Assembly (NCBI GenBank): GCA_023055355.1
Contig: JALJCS010000051.1
Coordinates: 620,001-684,000 of the forward strand
Reading direction: 5' to 3'
Length of the DNA: 64,000 nt
Origin: Agelaius tricolor
Lineage: Eukaryota; Chordata; Aves; Passeriformes; Icteridae
Shown here: piece by piece, positions 21,271 through 33,843 of the stretch
Layout of the letters: each line of letters starts with the position of its first letter
Position numbering within the stretch: position 1 is the stretch's first letter
The notes under the pieces: model-generated
The model's input: the letters and a program-made list of their open reading frames with translations, nothing else
Told to the model about the DNA's origin: nothing
The model's database searches: none
Program-made: the position numbers and the translations under genes

Positions 21271-21737
21271 CAGAACAAGGAATCGATAAAATCAATTTGA
21301 ACCACAACACATGGCTGCAGAGGTTTTTGTCTCCACTGGAGATCCCTGCAGTGAACACAAATTTTTTCTGCTCCTCAGGAGAGGGAAAATGAGACCAAGA
21401 AGAAAAGCTAACTGCTTTATACAATGACATCTCTCTGACTGCCACCTTCTGCCTTCATCCTTGCTCTGCCCACTTGCAATCAAAGAAATCGCTCTCAAAA
21501 GCAAAAGAATGGCTTCAGGACTTGACCATATGGTATTGATCTCAGTGTAGGATTTTGGAAACAAACCAGTGCTCCTTGAGGAACATCCCGGCTAAGCCAG
21601 CTAGCAGAGGCCTCCCAGCAGTGCAGATCTCTCACTCCCACGATGCTCAAAGCTGGCACCAGAGCTAAAGCCCTCCCACACTCCAGTGAAGCTTCAGCCC
21701 TGGTGCTGAAGCATCTACGGCTGGATTCTTCCCATAC

Positions 21738-21970
21738 CTCAATGTCCTGGTGTCCCTGGGGGAGGATGGTTCCTTGGCTGGGATTCATGGTGAACTCCCT
21801 TGGCTCCACATAGAAATGAATTCCCTTCCTCCAGGATGGGTCACCTTCTTTGCGGATTTGATCAAGGCTGTCAACAGCCGGCTGCGTGCCATCGTCCGAC
21901 ATGCGGAGCTTGAATGTCACGGGCACCATGGAGCAGTTGGTGAGGCGACATCTCTGGGTATAGGGAAAGC
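21738..21970 (-). CDS. HYDIN: HYDIN-like exon 13
   Basis: 233 bases, acceptor tttcctag, donor GTATGG. It reads LTNCSMVPVTFKLR, PSWRKGIHFYVEPREF and the turn PSQGTILPQG, matching NNTSLIPMTYKLR and FTISPDCGTIRPQG of human HYDIN. Ends in phase 0. Confidence 0.9.
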
Positions 21971-22917
21971 CTAGGAAAGGACACAAATATCCATTCAGGC
22001 ACCCATTATGGCATGATCCTGGTGGGAATATCCTGCCAGGATAAAAGTGAGATTGGAGTTGAGCTCTTTATTTTCTGAACTACAGCTCACCGAGAAGCTG
22101 CATGAGGAATTAATCATCACTGAGTTCCCTTTGACACTGATTCCAGACTGCAGCCTTGAAAATGCCCACTCCTAGCCCTGCTGAACACTGCAAGCTTCTC
22201 TCTTTGGGAGGGGAAGGAGCTCCCTCCCCTGCCCCAAACCAGCACCCGTTATCTCTCAGTGATGAGTGTGCACCCAGACCCAGCATTTACTCTGAGAATT
22301 CAAGCTGTAAAATTCCCTGGTAAGTCTGCCAACATTCCCACTGTTTTCACGATACATAAACAGTGAGTTGTCATTGAGAAGAAGCTACAGCAAAAGGAAA
22401 TGAGGATGGAATCAGGAAGTAGAATGTGATGCACCTTAATGCAGTTTCTCTCTGCAGGACCCTTAAAGCATCTCTTGGTTTGGGCCAAACAGACTGAGCA
22501 CATGACAGCTCAGAGTCCACTCAACTGGGGGCAAACCCCAGCCTTGGTTTGAGATTAGCAATTAGGAACCATGTCCCACCTCACCCAACAAACAGGGACA
22601 TCACAGCCATGCTGCTCACTGTGATTGTGCCTGCAAGGGGATCCCCACTTTGGCTCTGAGATTTGCTTTCCATCCTGCAAAGCCAGAGATACCGCCACAC
22701 ATGGTGGGGATCTGTCTTTTAAAGCAGGACAGAGACACTAGAAAATACTGCCTTTCTATTCCTTGGTTCTATTGGATCTCACAATGGCAAAATGCCCCCT
22801 GAGGCAGCAGCAGTTCACAGCCTGAAGAGGCTGCTGGGGCAGACCAGGAGTGAGGGATGCTTTTCTGTTGGAAGGCACAGATCCCTGACGCTGTGTCCCA
22901 GCCCAGGCAACACTCAC

Positions 22918-22979
22918 CAAAGGAGATGTCCCCGAAGTCGAGCTCAGGGAGGTCGAAGTGTAAATTCGGTCCAGTGACG
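22918..22979 (-). CDS. HYDIN: HYDIN-like exon 12
   Basis: A small 62-base exon, acceptor caggggcag, donor GTGAGT, reading VTGPNLHFDLPELDFGDISF. The LDFGDISFG motif is the standard first strand of a HYDIN ASH domain. Ends in phase 1. Confidence 0.9.
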
Positions 22980-24505
22980 CTGCCCCTGGAGGCCGAGGAC
23001 AGAGCAGGAAAGGGCTCGGTTAAAGGCATTGCAAAGGTCCGGCTGTCGTGGCTCGGGGCACAAAACCTGGGCTCAGGGCACCCTGGGTTTCCAACCAACA
23101 CAGCACCGTGTGCTCAGCACAGGGCCCTGTGCACAGGAGGCAGCTCAAGCCAAGGGGCAGCAGCCAACAGCCACTGATGGGCAGGCAGGAGAAGCCCCTG
23201 GGATGCTGGGGGTCCCATGAAGGACCCTGAACACACACCCAGACATGGCTCTGTGCCTCAGTTTCCCCAGCTGCAATGGGATGGACATCAAGGTGTCCCC
23301 ACAAACTTCTGTAACCAGCCTTTCCAGCCACAGGTTCCCTGCTTTGCTCCTTCTTAGCTGCAACTGCTGTTCCCATGGAGGAGCTTTCTCAGGAGAGTTT
23401 GACCCACACAGTCATTACAGACACAGTTCTGAGACATGAATCCAGGGGAGCCCCAAACATCCTCTGAAAAGAGCAGCAACAGTTCTACCCAGGGGACAGG
23501 TGAATCCTAGAGGAAAGGACTGGTGAAATGTTCCCTCTTGATTTCCAAACTAAAAAAGCAGCACTTTTCCTCCAAAAACAAAGCCAGCATAATTGTTTCT
23601 CCACTATGGGCAGACCTACTCACCACTTTTCTCTTGCCAAATAATAACTTCCTTGTTCCTTTTTATCCATCTCCCTTATCTTATTGGTACAATCAAGTGC
23701 AGATTGCTTTCATTTCTTTACTGCCTTGAGCCAGTGCCCCCCAACAGCAGGAGCCCAGCTCCAAAGCTGCAGAGCAGCCAGCATCAGCTCTCCTGCTTCC
23801 ACTGCATTATCCCAGCAGCACATGGCTCAGGCTGGCAGGGACAAGGCCTCACACTGCTGTGGTGCTGAGGACTGAGCTCTGCCTCCCCTGTGATCAGCCC
23901 TTCTCCCTTTGGCTGGGCCAGGATTGTCTCCTGCCATGGCACCAGCCCATGGGATGGTACCCCAGTCCTTGGCACAGTTCCTGCTGCACAGTTCCTGACT
24001 CCCACATCAGCCCTTTGCTGGCTGTGCAAAGGAGGCACCAGAGCACTCTGTGCACAGGAGCTGGGAGCACAGCTTGTCCCCCACAGCATGGCCATGAGAG
24101 GGGAGCTGAGGCTGCTGCTGCCCATTTGGGATGGATTATTAATGGAAGTTTTTAAAAACACTGCTGCTGGGGCAGAATCCCCCAGGCTGGCCCATCTGCA
24201 AAGCCCTGGGGGCCTTGCTGGGTGTTCAGGTGGGACATCCCAGAGCAGCTGCTGCCCAGAGCTGCTCCATCCCACTGCCTGCCATGGCCCAAGGCAGAGG
24301 GAGATCCCTGCAGGGAGGAGTCATTGCAGCTCCTGGGTACCACACAGGGCAGGAGGCATCCTGACACTAAGGCAATGCCAGGATCACAGCAGAGATTAAG
24401 ACCTCAGGCATCACCTTTTTTCTCTGCTCAACCCCAAAATGAGGTAGGTGGGGGATGTCCCAGAGACAGCTACAGATGTGCCCACCAAGCTCCCAGAGTC
24501 CTTAC

Positions 24506-24729
24506 CTGATGGTCAGGATCACAGGTGTAGGAGATCCAGCCACACTGAACTGGAATTTTTCCTCAAAGCTCCCCAGCACGGTGGTATGGAAGGAGATCTG
24601 AACAGTCTGGGTCCCACCTGGTGCAATCATGCCCTGCTCAGGCTCAACCGTGAAGCAGAAGTCCACATTTGTGGTTGAAGGGATATAGGTGAAGGGAGCA
24701 TCAAGAGCTCCTTGGTTAATCAGTTCCAC
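24506..24729 (-). CDS. HYDIN: HYDIN-like exon 11
   Basis: 224 bases, acceptor cttctgcag, donor GTAAGG. It holds almost a whole ASH domain: VELINQGALDAPFTYIP, EPEQGMIAPGGTQTVQISF, and SVAGSPTPVILTI. The glycine-rich turn and the ISF strand are hallmark positions. Ends in phase 2. Confidence 0.9.
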
Positions 24730-25896
24730 CTGCAGAAGCAAGAAAGCAAAATAGAAATACAGGTGGAACCTTCCCTTCTTGTGAGTTATTGTCTAATGAT
24801 GCAATGAACACCCAGCAAAGGCAGAAGATGCTTTGTGCTGCTGAATGGCAGAAGTCAAAAGATCCAACAGGACAAGTTCTGCCTTTGGGTTTTCATGCAG
24901 AGCAGTGGCAACTCCACAGACCTGCAGTCACCCTGGGCTTATCCCATGGACACAGAGCAGTGCACCTCTGCTCAGCATCACCAAGCTCATGGCGAGCTGG
25001 CCCTGAGAGCCCTGAGTGGGGTGATTGCAGCTGCGGAGTGAATCACCCCAGAGCTGCTGCTGCCCCAGTGAGCACAGCTCCAACAGCACCATCTACTCAT
25101 TCACCTTTCCCATACCATGGAAACAATTCATTGAGAATGAGGCATCAGCATCAAAATGTACAGACAGCACCATCCTTTGGTAAGAAAACTCAGCGTGTCT
25201 TTCCCTTCCCCAGCCGCGCTTTTGAAAGTGTCTGGCATGCTGTAGTGCCTCATTTTCTACCTCTTTCAGTTGCTCCCTCATGAATTTTTTGCAAACTTGA
25301 CACTATTGGGGGGGAGGCAAATAGGTAGAAAAATCCTTTGCTTTATTCCCAGGAACACTTTTCTCCTTCCAGAGCCAGAGATGCACCAAGGCTGAAGTGT
25401 GGTGAGGGACTGGTCAGCAAGGGAGAGAACTCCCAAGCCCTTTGCAATGGCCAGCACTGAGCCAGGAGGCTGGATGGATTTCCTGTGACTTCAGCAATAT
25501 GCAGGGACACTTGACTGGAAGCTGTTTGCAGTGGGCTGAAGCTCAAAGGCAGCCAGTTTGTTGCAGCTGCTTCTGCAGAGCCCAGTCCAAAGGTGCCTTG
25601 TGTCTGGCACTGCCACAAAAGCCTCTGAACATGCAGCTTTTTGACCCAGTGTTGGTTTCATGTGGCAAGGGGTTGTTTTGCAGGAAGCCTCCCAGCTGAT
25701 CCCTAAGGAAGGCTGCCCAAAAGCAGGGACTGGGGCTTCAGGAACAACAGACACACGTTTCTGACCCCCCAGGTTTGAGCAGTACATCAAATATTCCCTG
25801 CTCACAGCTGCCCAGGTTGGCAGCAATTCCACAGCTCCACCAGGCTTGCTGCTGCCTCAGGAGCCATCAGGATCCATCCCAAGCCCTGCTGCTCAC

Positions 25897-26015
25897 CTCA
25901 TAGACATAGGGGGTGTAGACAAAAACATTCCCAAGGTTCAGCGTAGGAGAGCTGAGTTCAACCAGGGGTCCTTGGCCTTTCCCTCTGAGGCACAGGGGCA
26001 GCCTGATCTCACGGC
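25897..26015 (-). CDS. HYDIN: HYDIN-like exon 10
   Basis: 119 bases, acceptor tccccag, donor GTGAGC. It reads GREIRLPLCLRGKGQGP and LNLGNVFVYTPYVYE, closing one ASH domain and opening the next. Ends in phase 0. Confidence 0.85.
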
Positions 26016-26925
26016 CTGGGGAGAGATGTCCATTGCAGTACAATCATTCCCTCTGTCACACTGGATTTTCCAGGCTGCCTCAGTGCTAGTCCCTGACTCT
26101 GAGCTGGATGTACTCATGCTTGGAGCTACCTGGTCTAGGGGGAGGTGTCCCTGCCCATGGCCTTGGCACTAGATGATCTTTAAGGTCCACCCCACCCTCA
26201 TCCTACTGTGATTCTGTGGTTTCCTTCCCATGCACCTAGAGGAGCTTTGAAATCCATTCAGTGCAGGCACAAAAGCTCATGATGAGTTTGGCAATTACCA
26301 AACTACCTGGGCCAGGAGCACAGGCCTTTGTTGCCCAAGTGCTCCCCTTCTGACACTCAGCACTGTGTTCTGTTTCCACAGAGTGAGAGCTGCAAGGGGA
26401 CAACTCCCACACAGGCAGAGAAGCAGCTGCTGGCCAAGGGTGCTCCTTCTACAAACACCCTGTGCTCAGTGGGGCTCAGCCACCTCTGCTCTGCTGCTGT
26501 CTGGGCACTGGGAGGTGATCCAGGGCCAGGGAGCACATTTCTAACTCAGCTCCTTCCACCTGATGATGGATCCATGGCAAATGGACCCATCCTGGAGGCC
26601 AGGGGCCTGCAGGGGCTTAGTGCTTGTTCACTAAAGCTGTTCTGCTCTGGAGCTCTCTGGCCTTTGAGGAAATGCTGGCAAAGCCGTGGCATGAAAACCT
26701 CTCCCTGCACTGCCTGGGCTGTTCTGGGATCAGTAAGGCAGAGCCAGCATTCTGAGCCCTGGCCTTGCACAGGAGACTCCCTGGAGGCTGCAGGGCCAGG
26801 GGGGATGTGCCAGCACTGCCCTGCTGACCAGGGACTCTTGCCAGCACTTCCATGGGAGCCCAGTGGGCTCAGGCTTGCACCATGGCTTCACTGAGGGGGA
26901 CAGGAGCAGGGCAAAGGAGCTGCAC

Positions 26926-27025
26926 CTGAGACATGGCAGTAAGCCACACTTTGATACTCCAGTGCTTCCAGGGCTTTGAAGGTCACCGTGATTTCAGCCG
27001 AACAATTTGGCCCAATTTCTCCCTC
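26926..27025 (-). CDS. HYDIN: HYDIN-like exon 9
   Basis: 100 bases, acceptor ctgttgtag, donor GTGCAG. It reads EGEIGPNCSAEITVTFKALEA, the counterpart of EGDVWPNSSAEITV in human HYDIN, and YCHVSG. Ends in phase 1. Confidence 0.85.
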
Positions 27026-28112
27026 CTACAACAGAAAGAGACAGCAAAGCATTGCTCTTCAAACTCCACATTTCTTGTTTCCAACCACAGGCCTGTAAGC
27101 CTTGATTGAGCATCAATGATGAGTGAACAACACAAGCAGCCAAGGAAAGCCTCCAAACCCAGCTCAACACAGCGCTGGAAGCTCTCAATGCTCAGCTGAT
27201 CAGCTGCCACTCTCCACAATATTCCTGCTGCTCTGACACAAGCTCTTGGTCCCATCATGCTGCTGTCAGCTCCATGGGATGTAAGTGCCACTGTGCACTG
27301 GTGGCTCTTGGCCTTAGATGGGCCATAGGAGTAACCAAGAAGAGAACATGACCCCCTTCCTTGAACTACAGATATTAGTTAAGCTGTTTTGAAAGAAAGC
27401 AGAGGTTGGGATTATTCTGGGCTTTACTGCAAGATGAGAAGGGATTTTGCTCCGTGCAGACACCAGGCATTCATCATCTCTCCCAATGCCAGTACTCAGA
27501 ATCAGGGCTCTGGCTGATGGGAGCACGTGGCAGTTTGCTTGCATCACCAGAAAAGGAAAAGGTTTTGTGTCCCTGTGTGCAGGAGAACTCCAAAGGCCCA
27601 TTTCAGCCTTGCACCCTTGTGTCCAGGCTCACACAAGGATGACACTGGAAGGGACACTCAGCAATAGTGCAAGGCCTGGTTACAGGAGGGGATTGGCATT
27701 TCTGTCATTAACCTTGGGCTGAATTTGGCCTCCTTTTGCCAGGGAACCATTGCAAGCTTCAGGTCAGTGTGTGAGCTGGCAGTGCTCCAACAGCCTCTGC
27801 TGAGCCCCACGTGTGGGGGGAGCCCCTGCCTACAGGAACTGCTCCCTGTGACACTGCAAGGACACGCACACAGGGCCTTGAGCTCCAGCCTGGCAGCAGA
27901 GCTGGGCTGTGTCAGGCTCCCAGCCCTGCCTTGAGCCTGCAGGGCACAAATGCTTTGAGCAGGGAGCTCTGCAGCCGCTCCAGAAACTCCACATCCTCCC
28001 TGCCAGCACATGGGGCCAGCTGAGGATCTGCCCAGTGATTGCAGCCGGGGGAAGGGTGTTTGGGAGGAGGAAGAGGAGGAGGAAGAAAATGAGGTTCTCG
28101 GGTGTCACTTAC

Positions 28113-28305
28113 CAATGGCTCAATGAAAAAATTGTCACTGGCGAACAGCAGGGGGTCATCTTGCACCTTTGCCTTCTTCTCCTGGACCCTGCTTCTCAGG
28201 AGGGCAGTGTGATCTTCAGAAAAGCCCTGCACCTTCTCTACTTCTTTCTCCTCCGTGAAGTTTTCCAGCCACTCCTCACCCGATGGGTGCAGCAAACGAC
28301 ACTGC
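28113..28305 (-). CDS. HYDIN: HYDIN-like exon 8
   Basis: 193 bases, acceptor ggctgcag, donor GTAAGT. It reads EEWLENFTEEKEVEK and ends DPLLFASDNFFIEPL, matching the helical insert and the strand FTVEPL that precede the next ASH domain in HYDIN. Ends in phase 0. Confidence 0.8.
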
Positions 28306-28987
28306 CTGCAGCCCCAGGGAGAGACAAGGCCAGCTGATCATTTAATAAGCCACAGATTTGCAGAGAGAAGTGGGAGTGCAGGAGAGCAAAGCACTTGGGG
28401 AGGAGCAGCAGCAGCTCCCCAGCAAAGGCTGAGCCAAGCCAGGAGGGTCCCACAAGGATCAGAGGATAACTTGTTGTTCACTGGCACAGCAGGGAGTTTC
28501 ACCCCACATTTGCAAGCTCAGGAGAGGTTTCCAAAGCCAACATCCCTCCAGAGAAACCTCCTGGCTCAAAGCCTCTGCCAAAACTGAGGGAGAATCCACC
28601 GACCACCTCAGCTGGCTTTTCCTCCCACTGAGCTGCTTGGGGGATGCACATAAAGGTCACAGAGCACCCACTGCAGCACTTCCCTGGGAAGGGGAGATGT
28701 TGCCAGGTCATGTAGGAAGAAGATTAGAGAGACAGGAGCCCAATTAGAACCTGAGGAAATCAGTCATTGCAACCAACCTTTCCTTCCCAAAATGCCATTC
28801 CTGGTTGGAGTATAAATGGAACTGGAATGCTGAGTGCTGAGCTCCTGAAGCCCAGGGACACACACCCCAGTGCCAGGCATGGTTTACTTGGCCTAAACCA
28901 TTCAAAAGCACCAACACCCCCCTGAGGCCATAGGTTAGTTTCAGTCTTGGGCCATATATCTCACTGAAATGCATCTTCCAAACCAAC

Positions 28988-29192
28988 CTCCTCTTCTCTT
29001 TATTCTCTTCTTCCTCAGAAGGCAAAGCCTTCCACTGGAAGTGGGCTGTGATGTTACTCCTGTTTTCCAGGAACACGGTTGTCTGGTATGCCATGGTGAT
29101 GAAGGTCTTGCCAGCCTCCACGGAATTTGTGCTCAACACAACATCAACATCTACAGCATCTCCATGGAGCTTTGTGTGGATACTCTCTTCAC
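28988..29192 (-). CDS. HYDIN: HYDIN-like exon 7
   Basis: 205 bases, acceptor ttgttccag. It carries KLHGDAVDVDVVLSTNS and VFLENRSNITAHFQWK, the third ASH-type unit, then the acidic EEEENKEK. Two donors are possible: GTTGGT at 28987 keeps the frame into exon 8, while the stronger-looking GTGAGA 23 bases later (28964) would not. I chose the one that preserves phase. Confidence 0.8.
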
Positions 29193-30490
29193 CTGGAACA
29201 AAGCAAAGGGGAGTCTTTGCTCAGCTCACTGGCTGATGGAAGCACAAGGAACAGAACAAATCCCAGGGCACAAAAGAAGGTGTCACAGTTTTTATCTGAA
29301 TGAGCAGTTCTGTGGATCAGTCCATTTGTCACATCCTGACAGCTCTGTGTGTAGAGTGGTGAGGATGTCCTGGGCAGCTCCTTAAACCCCTTAGTTCTGA
29401 GTGTGTTTGTAGAGCTTTGGCCCCAAGGTGACAGGATGGACAGTGGGATTGGTCAGTGTGCTCTGGTGACCCACTCAGATCACTGGGATTTCTGCATCCA
29501 AGTCCTTCAGGTGACAGGGTGAGGAGCCCTGTTCAGCCCTGCCTGGCCCAGGGTCTCCCTGGGCATCCCACGAGACTCCCATCTCTCCTGATCCCTTGGA
29601 TCCCTTGTTGCTGACCAGCAAATATGCCTGGGGGCAGGTGGGCAGCAAAAGGAGGCCCAGAGGAACAAGTGAAGTGACAGCGCACAGCAGGAGGGGACAC
29701 AGGTGAGGAAACACAACCAGCCTGGCTCTGCAATATGACAAACCACTCTCAAATGAACACCATGAAAATCATCATCATCATCTCCCTGTCCAAACCCACA
29801 GCCACATCAGTCTTGAAATATTTTCTATTGTTCTGATCTCAAAAACCAAGCTGGCGCATAGCACATTAAATAAAAAAGGGACAATAGAAAGATTAATAAG
29901 TACAGAGCAGCTTCTACATTAAGACTGAATGGGATTCCTCAGTCTAGAAATCAAATGGGAGATAGATGTGAGAGGTTTGTAACAACATGAACAGCCTGGG
30001 AAATGGGCACAGGGAAAGTTGGTCTTGATTTGTCACCAAACAGGAACTTGAGGGCCTGAAAATGTTATTAGACAGAAACTACATCTATGTGTAAGGGCCA
30101 CATAGAAAAAGGATGTGTGACAAGCCAGTGGAGAAGCAGCATATGGGACAGAGGTGTGCAAGAAATCCATTGCATTGGAGAGAGTCTGATGGAGACCTCA
30201 CATCCAGCACGGCCCAGGAATCAAATAAAACTTCACCCAGGCATAGCCACATGGTAGTGGAGAATCAGGGATCCTCCTTCCTCCACTCAGCAACTCCCAG
30301 CAAAACAGGAATCAAAAATCTTCACCCTTTAGACAGGATCCACTTTCTCAAGCCCCTGAACACCAAGGAGTTTTCAGTTTTCTTTGGGGTAAAGCTGAAC
30401 AGGGAGGTACCTCTGGAGGGAATGCAGGGGGAGGGACAACAGGGAGCCATGTGGAGAACTGTCCTGTGCCCTGCAAGGGCCAGCACTCAC

Positions 30491-30609
30491 CTGTGTTGCA
30501 GCACAGGGACCCAAAATGTTCCCCGTTGGTCAGCGCATGAAATGTCACTGTCACCTGCATGGTGTCCCCAGCACCCAGAGTTCCTGCGGTCGGCACCACG
30601 GAGAAAGGA
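30491..30609 (-). CDS. HYDIN: HYDIN-like exon 6
   Basis: 119 bases, acceptor gttgcag, donor GTGAGT. It begins by completing a serine codon and reads PFSVVPTAGTLGAGDTMQV, second-ASH-domain sequence, ending with the CCNTG turn that corresponds to the YDTGE of ordinary HYDIN. Ends in phase 1. Confidence 0.85.
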
Positions 30610-32130
30610 CTGCAACACAAAGAGAGGGATCAGGGCTGGGGGGACACCTGGCCAGGAGATTCCTGCTGCACTGCAGCTCCCTTGGGCAAGCAGGGAGCAA
30701 ACCAAGCACAGGCAGCAGAGGACAGAACAGACAGGCTCAGAAACAGCCACTGAGCCACTGCTGAGGAGATCCAGCCCTCACAAGATCCTGGGGGTAAAAT
30801 GACCTCAGCTCCCCCATACTCTGCATCCAGCTCTCTGCAATGAGGCTCAAGGGTCCCACTGCCAGCAATCCCATCAGAGAATGGTTTGTGAAGAGCACAG
30901 AGAGGCTTCAGAGCTATCTGCATGCAGAACTTGACACTGACTGCCTCAGGAATTTCTCTTTTCCTGCTGCCTATAAACCTCATCTCAGGAGATGCAGATG
31001 TTAGGGCACTACCTGTCCTGGGATATTACAGCCTAGGAATCAGACAGGGAGAAGGAACTTTTCCTTGAAGACCAAGGAATAGTTACAGTTGAATTTGCAG
31101 TGTGATTCTTTGGTTTATTTTGCCTTGAAAATATCCTGATTTAGCCTAAAAAGGGCACATTTAATCAACATTTCAATGAAAGCTGCTCTAAGAAAAGGAG
31201 CAGTCAAAACTCTGAAAGAGTGCAAATGCAGATTAGAGCAATAGAGTGACATGGAAACCCAAAAGGAGGATGCTATTTACAGTCTGAAGGAGCCCATGCC
31301 AGCTAAATGAAGCACCATGAGCAGGAGCACATCAAGGAAGCAGAACAGGAGGTTTCTGTGTGTTTACCAGCAATGCAGTCTGGGACTGTGGCTTGTCATC
31401 CAGGCTGGTAACTGTTGCTTGGCCCAGCAGAGAAACTCTGTGTGAGGTGTTGGAAATGTTAATGCAAATGTGTTGGTGCACTTTGGATTTAACAGGAGCC
31501 ATCAGGATTGGTCACCAGGTAAAGAGCTCTTGCCTGACAAGCACAAGACTCTGTGCTTTGATGCTCAGGGACAGCTCAGGGGAAATGTGCTTTGTGCTCT
31601 TCTCCAGCCCCACTGAGGAAACAAAAGTTCCTGGCCTGGGTGCTTTGCTGCTGGTCAATCTGTCATTTCAAAGTCTGTTCTGGGGAGTTTGGTGATGATT
31701 ACATCACACACAGAAATAAAGAGAACATCTGGCAAGCTGAGCTTGATTGATGTCACTTGCTTCAGGTTCAGCTCATTCAGGACCTCTTGCTGCAATGATG
31801 GGCTGAGCTGTTCCCATTCCCACTGGTGAGACCATCACTGGCTGATGGAGAAGCCTTGGGCCAGCAATGTTTATGTGCTGGACGTGAGACTTTGGAGGGA
31901 GGGGAGGAAAGACAAGGCCTCAGCAGCCCCAGAGCCAGATCAGTGCACGTGCTCCTGCATCTGCCCCGGGGCTGATGCCAGCACTGCTGCAGGTCCCTGC
32001 TGGGGCTCGGGGGGATCAGTGCCTGCTGGGGGCAAGGCACGGGATTTTCTTCTTATTCTTTTGCCAGAAATTCCACCAGAACAGAGAAGCTGCCATTTAA
32101 GGGAATCCCTGGCCACACTTCAGCACTACC

Positions 32131-32188
32131 TTCCATTCCATTCCATTCCATTCCATTCCATTCCATTCCATTCCATTCCATTCCATTC
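32131..32188. repeat. (TTCCA)n pentanucleotide microsatellite
   Basis: About eleven perfect TTCCA units in the intron between HYDIN-like exons 6 and 5. The frame reading NGMEW on the minus strand is only the repeat. Confidence 0.95.
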
Positions 32189-33643
32189 CCTTCCCACTGC
32201 TGCCCCATGTTACATGTTCCTGCCCTCAGATGGCAGGATGGGAATAACACTCCTCGGGGTGACTTCAGGGGTGACTTCTTTCTCTCTTGCCTGAGAAAGA
32301 AGGTATCTTCCTCTTTTCAAATTATCAGGAGAAGAGGATCCAGCCAAGTCCAGGACTCAGTTTCAGGACTGAAAAACTCAGTGCAAATCAGCCCCTGCAT
32401 CTCCTACATCCCTGGGCTGTACCCACTAGACTCCTCTGTTCCTGCTGTAGCAGTCATCTGCATTTCAGCCAACATCACTAAGCTGTTCCCTGAGCCCACA
32501 GATAGAAGAGCTGTGAAGGAGACATCCCTGACACTGTAAGAACCAAATGAAAACCACTGCCAAGAGATGGGGCTGGCAGGCTAAATTTTGGCCTTTTATC
32601 TGTTAATGGTGAGCTGTTCCTTAAGACAGTTCTCACCCTGTTAGAGCTGCCCTTTCAATGAATCACCATTGCACCCAACAGGCAGAAAAGAGAAGCTATG
32701 GAGGGGGTTTTAATAGGTTGTTTTCTTCTGCTTTTTAACTAGGTCCATTTGTTTGTTTGTTTTCTTGTATGGCATCTAAAGACAGGTCCAGATCTCCCAA
32801 TGGCACCTTGCAATCCCCAGACACTGGTCTTGCTTTGAGCAGTGTGTCTGCTCAGATGATTTCCAGCAGAAATTATTCTGTACTTTTACCTTCTAAATCA
32901 GCCCAAGTGCTTTTCACATCTTCCCTAAATATCTCCTATTTCCTATACACCTGTGCATATACCTATGGGCATGTGGTACATTGAGAGGCATTAGAGGAGC
33001 TCGACCTTCATGAAAGCTCCCAGTGAAGAGTTCATGATCTTTTGGAAAACATTTAACACAACCCAAAAAGAAAAAACAGCAGAAACACAGGAACTTCAGA
33101 GTATTCAAAAAGAAATCTCAATGAAAGGGGGCACAGCCTTATTCAGAGATTTAAATCATCTGTTTGAAATCTTAAACTGGCTTTCAAAGGTTCATCATGG
33201 AACAGAAAAGGCAGCTGATGCTCTGAGGTGACAAGGGAAATCAGAGCAGCTTTAGTAACAGGAACTGCACCAGCTGCCCACAGCACAGCTCATGTTGGGC
33301 ATCTGATGCAGGGACCACTGGAGAGCCACGTGCCTGGGGCCTCCCAGAGAATGGGTCTGTTTGGCTGGCAGTGGTGAGGAAGCATTTCAGAAGCTGCTTG
33401 TGCTCAGCAAGCCAGCTACCAACGTGTTCCAGCACCCTCCAGGAAATCTGGGACAGAGAAAGCTCAAAGGCTGCATCCTGCTAAGAACACTGAAAGCAAG
33501 AGCAGATGCCATCCATCCTGCTCACTTCCAGCCAGGGCTGCAGGGCAGCAGCTCTGATGCTCTGGTTCCTTTGCTGCTCTTTCCCAACTCTGCTCTCACC
33601 CAAAGGTGATATCCTTTGCACAGGGACAGATGAGCTGCCTCAC

Positions 33644-33843
33644 CTCTGGGTGCTCAGCTGGTAATGAGCTGTCCGGTTACCGACATTGCGAACCAGCAGA
33701 GTCTTCTGGGTGCTGTGCTTGACCGGACACTCGGAGAAGTCCACCTGGGCAGGGAAGTCCAGGATGGCTCGGGCACCGATGGCCCGAATTGGCACAACGA
33801 TCTTCTCCTTTGCCATGATACAGGTGAGCTCATGGGAATAATC
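33644..33843 (-). CDS. HYDIN: HYDIN-like exon 5
   Basis: Sixty-six codons plus two bases, acceptor ttcctgcag, donor GTGAGG. It completes the first ASH domain (KEKIVVPIRAIGARAILDF) and opens the second (CPVKHSTQKTLLVRNVGNR). This is among the most strongly conserved stretches of HYDIN and fixes the identity of the gene. Confidence 0.9.

Noticed and set aside
32053..32250. Minus-strand frame with repeated NGMEW
   Set aside because: Translation of the TTCCA microsatellite.
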